DNA from: Branchiostoma lanceolatum
Taxonomy: Eukaryota; Chordata; Leptocardii; Amphioxiformes; Branchiostomatidae
Assembly (NCBI RefSeq): GCF_035083965.1
Contig: NC_089728.1
Location: 17,299,955 to 17,363,954 of the forward strand
DNA length: 64,000 nt
Reading direction: 5' to 3'
The position numbers and the translations under genes were made by a program. The notes under the pieces are model-generated. The model worked only from the letters and a program-made list of their open reading frames with translations. It made no database searches and was not told the origin of the DNA. This document shows positions 47,901 to 59,500 of this stretch, in pieces; the first letter of the stretch is position 1, and every line of letters starts with the position of its first letter.

Positions 47901-48172
47901 TATGATCAGCTTTTCCAAGGACTGGAGTCGGGGAAAATCCCCCACTTTGATGTTCGTGATGTTCTGATCCCATATATGTAACTGTCTGAGAGTTGAAGGT
48001 AACGGCGAGGGGATATGTCGGAAAGAACAGACTGTCCGACTGCACCGGAGCCAAATTAGGTTCCCAGATTTCGAACAACACGTAAGATTTGCTGCTTCAA
48101 GCCGAGTTCCACTCCACGTCGCAACAATAACTATTATAGCAAAAAGTAACTGTAGCGTCTTGCGGGTGTCAT
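44949..48172 (-). CDS. LRR-Ig transmembrane receptor with 14 YENDD-repeat cytoplasmic tail
   Basis: An essentially intronless frame is open from 48173 down to TGA at 44949-44951. Order of domains: hydrophobic signal peptide (LFAIIVIVATW), LRRNT cysteine cluster (48095-47990), about six LRRs (for example LQSLEKLIIW, LPGLFELSLRENNIRRL, LEQLHVLDLSQNEI), LRRCT (CDCRLRQIKKW; about 47545-47390), one Ig domain ending YTCRVNAD (to about 47065), a Thr/Glu stalk, one transmembrane helix (LIFVVLGSFCGFYVIVGVVAACV; about 46925-46857), then a cytoplasmic tail of about 600 aa. The tail carries 14 YENDDQFSDTDG repeats, two YDN sites, three HxYM(S/T)LP and four HxYV-type sites. LRR-Ig genes are known to be greatly expanded in lancelets. 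An in-frame start is missing: the ATG at 48172-48170 is in a different frame from the domain, separated by a five-T run on the coding strand (plus-strand A run 48141-48145). Either a 1-bp indel or an unseen 5' exon is needed. The C-terminus is replaced by transposon sequence. Confidence 0.85.
46072..46800 (-). repeat. In-frame 51/54-bp coding repeat, 14 units (YENDDQFSDTDG)
   Basis: The plus strand shows tgtgtctgagaactggtc(a/g)t, cgttctc(g/a)tag(t/g)catg repeated 14 times. Spacers encode SSEH, ASEH or ARGGH. The copies are near-identical, and the spacer types fall in a higher-order pattern (SSEH-ASEH-ARGGH is repeated). Confidence 0.95.
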
Positions 48173-48176
48173 TTCA

Positions 48177-49152
48177 GAGCTGTACCGGTGCTATCACAAG
48201 CACTAAATTCTAGAACAACATTTTAGACACCCATCTGCATAGTCAAGAAAGGTTGAAGAGTCAGTAGGAGTTCATTCTTGCCCTTTTCTATCGCCGTGTA
48301 CACATTTGTAACGTGACATCACTGGTCCAGAAGCTCTCTCCAGTCCGAGTAGGCGAAGTCGCTTGGTCAGACGAGGATGGGGACCTGAAAATTCGGGTCC
48401 CCTCACTTAAAGGTTCTTCCACGGCAGCAGTACGATTTTGACTAGCCTTTCTTCAGCTGGAAATCCCCTCTAATGAGACTACCGGTAAACATGTGCTTTA
48501 GATATATGCATAATCATGAATGATTGACCCAAATAGCAGATTGTTACTGTGTTGTACTGGTTTCAATATTCATATATAAATTCAGTGTGGATCGGACAAA
48601 GGAAGTAAAGTAGACGCTATATGGTTTTAGGTACTGTTTTATTTGTTTATTTATTCATTTATTTATCTATTTCATTTTCAAGACATCTAGGTTGCCCCTA
48701 CAACAAGACTTTTTATTTCCAAGAGGGCACAGAGAATATGTGACAAATTACATAACATTAATCGAACGCGTATACAGAAAGTGAAATCATAGTAAGGAAC
48801 AAATAATACGACATGTATAAATAACTTACAAAACTAATTATACAAAACCAGATCATTAAATCAAAGTCGTGATCCAATGATCCAAAATCAGTCCAGTAAC
48901 CGATCCTGAGTCATATATTATTGGAGGTCAGAGGTCGGTTCTTTATGGCTGTTTTGAAGTCTTTTAGTGTTGAAATCTGTCTGGTATTGTTTGGCAGTTT
49001 TTTAAAAGTAATTTGAACCTGTATAATATTATGTAAAAACGTCAAAGAGAAACCAAAACGTCATTTAGACAGCATCACGATCTGTCACCCAAATATCGGC
49101 TTTTTTTCTTCTATGCTTAACACCATGCCTTAGCTTAGCAGCTGACCCGTAT
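48177..49152. other. Upstream region of the LRR-Ig gene
   Basis: No TATA box or 5' exon was recognised. A T-rich (TTTA)n patch lies at about 48643-48672. The stretch about 48640-49150 may be the 3' tail of the LINE fragment that follows. Confidence 0.4.
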
Positions 49153-49440
49153 CTATATAGTAGGGCGCTGGCGAGGGACACTAAGGTGGTGATTAATACA
49201 AGTCTTAAATTTGCATTTGTCCTTAAGAGTCACAATGTCCTTTGGCAGAGAGTTCCAGAGTTTAACGGTGGCTGGGAGGAAGGTTCTTCTGTGTGACGTT
49301 GTGGACGACTTGACAGGTTCCAGAGCGTTGAAGTGTTGTGATCTTGACAAGCTTGGAGACTTGGTTGGTTGTCTTGTTTCAGAAGGTGGTGTAGAAAATT
49401 CCAGAGAGTCCAATTCTTTTATTTGGAGAATATAATTCAT
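49153..49440 (-). mobile_element. Non-LTR retrotransposon fragment, end of the reverse-transcriptase ORF
   Basis: A 95-codon minus frame has the typical C-terminal wording of LINE ORF2 proteins: SHRRTFLPATVKLWNSLPKD followed by a Lys-rich end. Only the last part of the ORF remains, consistent with 5' truncation. It is not a host gene. Confidence 0.7.
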
Positions 49441-52400
49441 CTTAGAGTCTTCACAACTTATTTTACGAAGTCATATGAACTTTAAGCTAACTTTTGCTTA
49501 ATATGATAATTTTTTTAAACGTAACCTTGTTATGTTTTTCAGCTTCAGACGATGGTGTAACAAATGGCATAACTTCCTTTTTTTTCTTCTTGAAAATTAA
49601 TGCGCCCTCGGATGTCATCCATAAAATCTAGACACCACCAATCTGACACTAGAGCCAAAATAAGCGTTAATCATGCCTGATATTCATTTCAAGTCTCTTC
49701 GAGCAACTCGCTGCGGTTTAATGACGCCACTATTTCTCAGCGGAATGAAGCAGAACTGCAGGCATGGATGTTTATTGGTCCTATGGAATAAACTGACGAA
49801 TCAGAGTTGACTAATGTTTGCTCTGTGGGAATATGATACTATCTTATTGGGTTTGACTTCTTTTTCCGAGACAGCGGAAGAGGAATAATCCCACTTTGTC
49901 TGTAATGTGTGGGTTTTGCGTAATCACGGCAACTTTTTTCTGCCGAACATTCTTTTTAGTCGCACGCTCGCATCATATATGTATTTGGAATTCCCAGATA
50001 TCATCCATAAAATCAAATCAACACGGCCTTACTTACAAACAGGGTCATTGCATTATGTAAATTACAAGACAAAAAGATATCACAGAACGCTTATATTGTT
50101 CTTGATAAAATCACAAAATATCTTTAATAATCCATTCAAGCTTTATATTCTTTCTCATATATACATCTGCATTTCTGGTTAGTCATACACATCATCATAT
50201 CATATTTGCCATCTCCATTACTTCCATTGCACATATCAATTACAATTGTGGCACAACAAAAAGTACAGCAACTTTTGAAGGGTCAACCACAAAATAGAAA
50301 TACATATTTTCAAAATTCTACTTTCTAAACAGTATAGGATATTATTAAGTATACTTGCAAATCTCATTAGTCAAGTGGGGCTAATGGTATGTTTCATACT
50401 CATATGGAACTAAATATTACTGTACTTCACAAAATCATGAATATCATGTAATACATGTATTTGAAAAACAAGAAGTGGAAAAACATTAGCTAAAACTGTA
50501 GCAATGTTTTCAGGGATTACCAAGTGAAAAGGCATGTTTCACGGCTAATTACGTATCAAATTAGACCACAGATGACTTGAGGTACATGTTAAACTAAGAC
50601 GACTTACATTCAATGAACATTTCTGAGTTTAAAGATTTACATACAAAACTTCTACAAAGATTCCCTTACAATGTGTATACAGTCATGCTTTTTTTTGCAA
50701 AGTTATTGCTTTTTATGTTTCATTTAATTAATAAGGCCACAGCAATGTAATTAGATGTTTACCAGACCCCCCTTGTCTACTTAGAGTTGGAAAAGTTTGA
50801 CAATAATTATATTCTGCCTTCTCTGCATCTAAAAACGAGAAATCAGACATTTCAAACCTCTGTGAAATAGAGTTTTTGAGAATATCTTGTTTTAGTCATT
50901 ATTGTGAATTTCTCGCTAATTCTGTCTATGGATTTTCCTGCCAGCCTGTGGCCATCTTTGGACCTGGGTCAAACTAACCTTCCCATCCTGCCAGTCTCCC
51001 GTTACACCATCTACTGCTTCACATCCTGTCACTCAACAATATGCAAATAACTAGACACACACCAAGACAAACAAACACAAAGACTGCAAACAGTGCCTTC
51101 ATTTTCATGAAGGTAACAAACTTTAAGTTAAAGAAGCTGTTAAAATTGCATGTCTGTAGTCTATAACCGTTTAGCTTTAACAAGACTAAGAGAAACTTTT
51201 GAATTATATATGGCCTGCACTCAAAATGAAACAAACTGATATTCAACCTCCAATGTCATGCTTTCCATAATTTGCTGTCAAATGAAAGATTACCAATTAT
51301 CATAAAGATATACAACGTTACAAAAGGCTTGGACACTGTAGTGTAAATGACACATTGAAAACTGCAAAATAGACTTAGCAACACTGAAACTTATAATATT
51401 CATATAGCAATATCTAAGTAACAACTAACATACATTAAGTAAGTACACCAATTAGCACCCAATATTATTGCCCTCTGTTATATTGCTAGCAACCAATCAC
51501 CATTCTTTTACAAAATACAATTGAAAATACAGACTATTCAACCTTTAATACATGTAGCTTAGAAACTGTGATGGTAAATATTGATGAATTCTGATATGTT
51601 TCTGATTAAAATGGCTACAGCTCTATATAAACCGATTATGTATTACTAAGTACTGATCCTGACATGCCTCTGCACCGCCAGAAACCAGTTGAATACATTT
51701 ATAAGAGTATTCCTGGTACAACTACATCATAACCACTTGTTAACCAGATTCTCACCCCAAAAAGTACCTTTCATCTGTGAAGTACATTGATAAATCCAGC
51801 ATATTGAAACTTTGATAGAATCTGACACCACCATATCCGCTCTAATCATGACTCTATGATTGTCTTAGACGGTAAATCAATCTGAAAATCACTACCAGAA
51901 GTGTTTCACAAATTTACCCTCATACTGTAAATGCATTAAGTTTGCGTGGTTTTTATTTCGCGATAGGGAGAAAATGGGGTGTTCGCGGGGGGTTTAAGTT
52001 TCGCGTTTGAAACAATAGTAGTGCTTCAGTCATAGGCGGGCAAAAAGTTTCGCAGCAGTTCTCTTAAACTTCGCGCTGGAAGTTCACCGTGAAAACCGCA
52101 AACATAAAACCACTGCAAACATTTCTACATTTACAGTATATCAAGCAGAACATCCTAACAGATGCCTTGGTAGTTTTGTGGTCCCAGTCTAGACCAGTGG
52201 TAATCATGATTATTCACATGATACCCCATACGGGGAAACATCTTCAGTGGTATTTTGATATAGAAAAAGAATGTGATGGTGTGATCACAAAATGTTAAGT
52301 ACGTTGCAAGGATGAACACAATTTGTAATGAGAAATAAACAATTACTCAAATTTTCGAACTTTGACCCAGTGATGACATCACACCTGCGTAGAAAGCACG

Positions 52401-53584
52401 TGTCTACGGCGACTGGGTCAGATAGGTGATGAAGACCGAGTGATTCGATTGAAAATTTTGGTAAGTCAATTCTTTGAGTTGGAGAACACTTCTATTTCTC
52501 TTGAGGTAATTTACCAACTCAGAGGAACTCTCATGCTAAAGACAGTTTGGTGTACTTGCAATTGCCAGACTGGGACTTAATTTACGACTCTTATTCCTAT
52601 CTTTAGCAGCATGACAAGTCATTATAATGATAACACATCAAAGTTCATGTGCTACACATTCCTTTGGTCAAAATAACACTCCTTGTTCAGATCTAATTGT
52701 TTATTTTTGTTTGTTTGTTTGTTTATTTGTTTGTTTTGGTTTAGATGTACTCCTCAATATCACAAATTACATTTATTGCACCTGGTAGGACAGTGTCGAG
52801 GGCGCCTAAGCAACGCCACGGATGAACAGAACGAGGGAAGGGAGTAGAGAGAGAAACAGAAGACAGACAAGCAGATGTTACATAAATGCTGTGACAAATT
52901 GAGAAAAACTTAACGAAAGACAACATGAAACAAGATGACTGTGTTATGTGACATTAGAACACACTTGCAATGACATAGATAAAAAAAAAACATGTCATTC
53001 ACAACTAAGATCTTTTGTCGGTTAAGTTTTCATCTAGTAACATGTCTTGCTGTTCTAGAAGTACGGTTCAGTTAGTACATGCACAGGAGTACCGAATGTT
53101 TTATGTTTAGTGCATACCGATATCAGGGTTCAACATAGAAGAGCAACAAAAACTGAGCGTCAGAAGCACAGACTGTGTTAGAAATAGCGGTGCACAGATA
53201 ACAATGCTTGTAATACAAACAGGTCTTCTCCACACAGTGTTTCATACGAGAGACTCACATGCCACAAACAATGACATCATTTTCTTTTCATCACAGTGGT
53301 TCAAAGTTGCTTATGAGTATCAAAGAAGCCTTATTTGCAATATTCTTTAACTATTGGCAACAGAATTCAATTTTTAGGTCATTTCTTATCAAAAATTGTT
53401 TCATTGACAAAATATTTAATAATGGGAAAGAGAAGTGTGTCAAAATGACCTGTACTAACACGGGCACTGCACAGCACAGAATGGACCATTGTAATTGCAC
53501 GCTTCATACATGTAGACCTTTGATAATCAATTTGCAGACAGCGTAAAAGTCTGAAGGCCATGCAGCTAGCTTGCAGTTGAGGCA
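49441..53584. other. Intergenic region and 3' UTR of the exchanger gene
   Basis: No coding exon was seen. It contains the MITE at 51923-52139, a (TTTG)n patch at about 52705-52737, and a minus-strand AATAAA at 52700-52705, about 0.9 kb past the exchanger stop. Fragments of the 54435-family element (gatgtcatccataaaat) lie near 49610-49630. Confidence 0.5.
51923..52139. mobile_element. MITE, TACTGTAAATGC family
   Basis: It begins tactgtaaatgcattaagtt and ends tacatttacagta. The interior gtgttcgcgg, gtttgaaacaatagtagtgc and gggcaaaaagtttcgc matches 17143-17354. Confidence 0.75.
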
Positions 53585-56500
53585 TCAGACACATGACTCT
53601 TTCTCTGTTATCTCATCATCTTGCTTGGTCATTAGGCTAGGAGAACCAGGCATCTCTATCTCTACTTGGTTGGGCAGTATTGTCTTTTTTGCACCCCCCT
53701 TGGGAGGGGAGGGGTTTTTCTTACCATGCGGGAGTAGAGGCACTTCTTCGGGGTCTGATTTGTTCGACTGCTGCTGTCGACTCCTGGGGAGCATGGGCTC
53801 CTCTTCTTCTCTACGGTCGGAGGGGTGCACGCTTTCCTGCTTGGAAAACCAGGGGGGTTCGGGCACCATCCAGGGGGCCTGGTCAGGGGAGGGGGGGAAA
53901 GAGGGGGGTGCAGAAGGAGTGGGGGAGGACGGGAGAGTCCAGCAAGGTTGCGAATTGTCCTCAAACAGGCCCTGGTCTGGGACCGCTCGGGGTGCTTCCA
54001 CTTCAACTACACCTGATCTCCACGGTAACGCTTCCTCCGCCACGCCTGATCTCCACGGTAACGCTTCCTCCGCCACCGTAGGTTTGGGGACGGCCCTAGG
54101 AGCGTCCATGTTGTCTACAAGTAGAACATCAACAGAGTTAGAATATCAACATACTGTTTGGTCTGAGTGTATTCTATGTTGCTTATAATTAATTATTGTG
54201 CTACAAAACCACTGACATCTGATATAATGATTGCCAAATATCACAAACTCACACAGTAATTATGATAGGCATAGTTTCATAGTAATTATGAAATGCCAAA
54301 AATGTTGGCCAAACTCTTGTGAAATCTCACCAAAGCTGTGGTTAGGTACAATAGGGCTACGTGTTACACTACGTGCTACAAAACCACTGACATATGACAA
54401 TATCACAAATATCACACTCTCGTGCACACAGTTAGGCTACACCAAGTAATTTTCATGGATGACGTCCGCGCGCGCATTGATTTTGGTGTGTTCCCAGAAA
54501 AAAACACAAGAAATTCCACTTCCTGTAACTATGACCAAAGAGTTACGACAGTGCCGCAAATCAATGGGATATGGAAGGAAACAGGACAGGACAACAACTG
54601 CTGTTCAACTTCAACTGATTTATTCAAATTATTATTGTTTTCATGATGAATAAAATAATTGTTAGTTGTTGCACTGTGTTCTCTCATTCAATTTGTGTCC
54701 TAACATGTGTCGTCGACTATTATATTTCAAATCTAGGCATCTTGTTTTTTTCGGCCCTTCTTGGGTTTTTTTCGCGCTCTCGCATTAGATTTAGGGTCTC
54801 CAAAGGACGTCATCTATAAAAATTACTTGGTGCAGCCTTATTATGAAAAACACAAAAAACGTTGGCCAAACTCGTGTGAAATATCTCCAAAGCTACAGTT
54901 TGGTACAATAGGGCTACAATTGTTACACTAAACAAGATCAGAGGTTTTAGCTGAACCCTAAGTTATAATTCATCCCTGACATATCATGTAATCTTAGGAC
55001 AACACTCCTATGAAATATGACTAAATCTAAACAAAAACTATAATTTCAAAACAACTTCAGGGAGAAAAACAATAATCACGCCGCCCACTCACCATAAGGT
55101 TTGGGCTCTTTCTTGGCTGTGAAGGTGATCCCAAGGTCATCATCCTCTTCATCATCATCATCGGCAGATGCTGTTATCACCAGATCAACTGGTGCTGCAT
55201 CTGTAAAGGCAGAGTTCAACATGTTAGCACCATTATGACTCTTTGTAAATATAAAACATGTATCTATAAGTCTAGCCAGTCGTACCAGCAATTTGGTTGA
55301 CTCAGATTTTACACTATACTGCCACTTAACCTTCTCAGTGCTGCCTAACTCTGCAACCAATAGAGGATGGGATGCAAAACAGCTACTTCAGTGTGCCAAA
55401 GGTTAATGTCGTTGCATTGTATACTGTATCCCCAAAATCCTTTGAATTAATTAACTGGCGTGCTAATATTGAAGCTATTTGAACTAAGTAAGTGGGAGAT
55501 ATAAGTCACTATGATGCTAGGAGATGGCGCAGTAAATTTTGATTTTGAAGACTTGTGGGTTGCATATATGGGAGGGAAATACTTGACTGGGAGAGAACCT
55601 CCATAATTCATTTTTGCAGTCCGTGAAAAAAAGCTGTTGCCGTAGAAAGATGTTGAGGTTGGTATTTGGACAATTTGTAATGAATGTGACTTGGAGGAGA
55701 ACCTATAGCTACAACTGTAGTGGTACTGTAAATGCAGAAATGTTCGTGGTGGTTTTATGTTTGCATTTTTTGCGGTTTCACTGCGAACTTAAAGCCACCG
55801 CAAACATTTCTGTCCAATACTGCAGTATGTGACTATAGCGCTCTGCGAACTTAAAACCACCACGAACACTCCATTTTCGCGAAAGAAAAACCGAGCGAAC
55901 TTAAATGCATTTACAGTACACTGAAAAGCTCTCAATGGTGCATGGGGCCAGTGGCCATGAAAGTATCTGAATTGTCCAAATTTTACTTTTTACACCCCTC
56001 CTTCAACTTTTTACCCAATGAACCCCTCCCCCCATCATTTGTGGGCTACTCCTTTAATATCAATTAATAGTTTATACACAGAGTATAACCTACAAATCAA
56101 AATGGAGACAATTGGCCAGCCAATGCTGCCGTCATTTTGATAAAGTAGGTTATAGCTATAACTTATACCCTGTGTTACAGCAAGGAGGTTTTAATCAGTC
56201 AGGGAGAGAGCATGCCGTTGACAGCCCAATGTGCCCCTTTGTTTTCACCCGCTAAAGACCGCTGCGATCCTTTGTTTACCAGCTGGAGCGACGCCCTTTT
56301 GATCTGTATGTTTGCTGCGGTCTTTTGCGGGCTTTTCCATGCAAATGAGCCTAAGGCCACACCAATTTGATTTGTTGCTTCTCGGATTTTTTCAAAAATA
56401 ATTGAAGCGAGAGGGCGAAAAAAAATAAAAATAAAATTTTTTGCAAATAGTTTGCGGTGAAGATAGGGGTTTATACAACATCAAGAATAAGAGGATCATT

Positions 56501-59500
56501 CAAGTTGCAGCTTTGTATGGCTCATTTTATGCAAATGCACCCCTTCCTTTGATCTAGTTCTATAATTTCAGTAACAAAATTACCTTTTGCCATGTAACAT
56601 ATGGATTGATATTGAGAAATAGTTTAGATAAAAGACAAAATTTTAACTTATGATCAATGTGACCACACTTTTTAGGTATGTGCAGGCTTATTTTGGTGGC
56701 TATTGAGTTTTACAACTGACCAAATAATAAAATTGGGAGTTTGTGAATGGGAATAATGTCAGACCCAATCTTTTTTTTTAAAATGGGAAAAACAGGACAG
56801 GCTATTCCGAGAAGCAACAAATTAAGTTGGTGTGGCCTAGGCGTGATTAAAACCTCCTTGGTTACAGTTATTACTCAAAGACTTCAAAGACAAAACCACT
56901 GACACTGAGACATATACAATGTACATGTACCATGATGGGAAAAGCACTCAGAGTTACAAATACTGACAAACATCCCACAGCACTTGTCACCTGATTCTTT
57001 AATGGCTGTGAGAGAAGTTGCAAGCGAAGATGTTCTGAACAACTCTGTTGAAGGAATATTAGTAGCAATGATTTGTCACAAGTCAAAGAAAAACATATTT
57101 TATTTCTGATGACTTAGGCGCACTTTAGACCTACAATGTTATAAGGTCGTACGATCATCGTCGTAGGCGACGGTTTTCTTTAGACACACGGTCAGGAAAT
57201 ATCATGGGACCCCCCCGGCGCAGAATTCCATTGATGTGCGCGTGTGACTCAAAGTGAACTCTTGCGCTCAAATTCAAAATGGCGGGGGAACCGCTTGTTT
57301 TCGTCAAAAGATGAAGCTTTTACTGACTTTGCAACAACTGTTGCCCTGCAGATGAGACGTTGAGAACGGTGCTCAACAAAGAAAGAGATTGAGGCTGGTA
57401 CAGAGACGGACGGGATTTAACCCGAGTTCGTGGCCGCCGCCGGGGATGTCCCGGGAATCGAGGAATAGCCTCAATAGGGGCATACTAGAGAAGTAGCCAC
57501 TGGTAGCAGGGCGTCGCGCCGGAATACTAGTAACCGGTTTCGGACGAGAAAAATATGTTTCCATTGCTAACTGCATGCATATTTACAAAGAAAACGATAG
57601 AAACTTTCCTTCCCGGACAGGAAACAGCACGCTGTAGGCTTATTAGCATATCACCCACTTCCGTCGCCGGCGACGATTCTTCTTTAGACGAGAAAAACAC
57701 AGCCACAGGCCCCCCCGCTGAACGTCGTGCGACTGGGTCCGAGGTGGTCGCACGACATTTCGAGGATTTCCCGTTTATTGCCGTCGTACGATTGTTTTGA
57801 TCGTCTTTAGACGGCCAAAAAATACCGTCGCCGGCGACGTCGCCCACGACGATGATCGCACGACTCTAAAATGTCGTAGGTGTAAAGAGGCCCTTAATCA
57901 GCTTTCTAGAAAAAATAAGCTTACGGTATCATGAAAAAAATGGTATTACACAGAAATAAGATTTTGCATCAACACTGTCATCCCTATGTTGGATAATTCC
58001 ACCAAGAATTTGGACCTTATTTTACGAAATATTGAGCAGCAAAAAATTCCATCAAATTCTACCCTGCAATTCCATAAAATTGTAATTTCATGAACCATAA
58101 GTTTTTGATGATCTGAAAGGCTAACAGTGTAATCATATGGCATAAACTGGCCTGGTATGATATAACACAATACATATTACACTAGATTTACTTTAGTTGA
58201 CAAAGAGAATACACTGGAGCGTATTTTTGTTGTTAACCTGAGGTGAGTATAGTCCTACAACATGTACTTCAACAAACTTAACCTTCTCCCTGCTGCCTAA
58301 CTCTGTAACCAATAGGGAATTGGGTGCCAAAAGGCTTCTTCAGAGTGCTTAAAGGTTAAAAACACAAAGTTTGTAAAATCTTACTTGTTTGAACCAGAGC
58401 CTTGTTTTTCTCGTCGGACCAGCTGACGTTGCGTCGAGGCCTGCCGTGTGGTTGGGGGGGCATAAGGTGATCTCCGCTGGAGGACTTCTTCATTCTGAGG
58501 CCATTTCGTCCATTTTTCCTTTCTGCAGAAAAAAATGGTTGCTTGTATCTCTACTTCATATAGAAATGCTTTAGTGGCCATTTGGACAATTTTGGGGCAG
58601 TTTTTTTCTTCCTAGAACTATCATTACATTAGCCTGAGTACCAACCTCCGTAGTGACCGCTGGCTCAAAAGAATTCGCTTGCTAACCACGGAGTCTGACC
58701 CTGCGCGTATCCGTAACGGCTGTCTCATTATCACGTAATGAGGGGAATTCGAGCTGCGTTCAGTGCCATTTTTCGTTCCAAGGTGTCTCTATTGCCCTGT
58801 TCGGGTCCAGTTTTGAAAGAATCGCCATGGCAACAGTTCTTAGAACCTACCCGTTACGAAGAACAGTGTGGCATGGGGAGGAGGTTAGACGAATGGGGCC
58901 AATCAGCGAGCTCGTTCAAAATCGGAACGAATATTTGACTAACAGCCGTTACGGATACGCGCAGAGTCAGACTCCGTGGTTAGCAAGCGAATTCTTTTGA
59001 GCCAGCGGTCACTACAGAGGTTGGTACTCAGGCTATCATTACATGACAATCGTTCACATTAGTATCAGGGTCTGATGAACTATCATGGAGTGAAAGTTCA
59101 GTTGCTACCAATGTACAGTGGAGGCATTATTTACACACTAGATAACTTTAAACAATGCTTGCAGTTAGATAACAGTGCAAAGGTTAGGTGAGACAGATCG
59201 TTCAGAGTAATAAAACCGGCTGCTGCCACGCAGTGTGCCTGCAAAGCACAGGCATTTTACCCCAAAAGAAGGGCAGTTATAGCTAAATAGAATGACACAG
59301 ATACAGTTCAATGAAAAATATCATTAGAATTACATACGATTCTGGGATTGATACAAAAAGTCATGAATGTACCATTGCAGTGATATCAATATTTCAAGCA
59401 TCATTTACTTCCATTCTTATAGTGGAAGTGGTGTTTGTTCAACTCCCATTATGATACTCTTTCTCATAAGGGCTACGTGCTAAGTAGTAAAAAAGTCTTA

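Noticed and set aside
57272..57295. YY1-like word (aaaatggcggg) as a promoter
   Set aside because: It lies inside the Harbinger-like element at 57117-57893 with no gene starting nearby.
58738..58938. 66-codon plus frame inside the MULE-like element
   Set aside because: Short, no recognisable domain, and confined to the non-autonomous element's centre.
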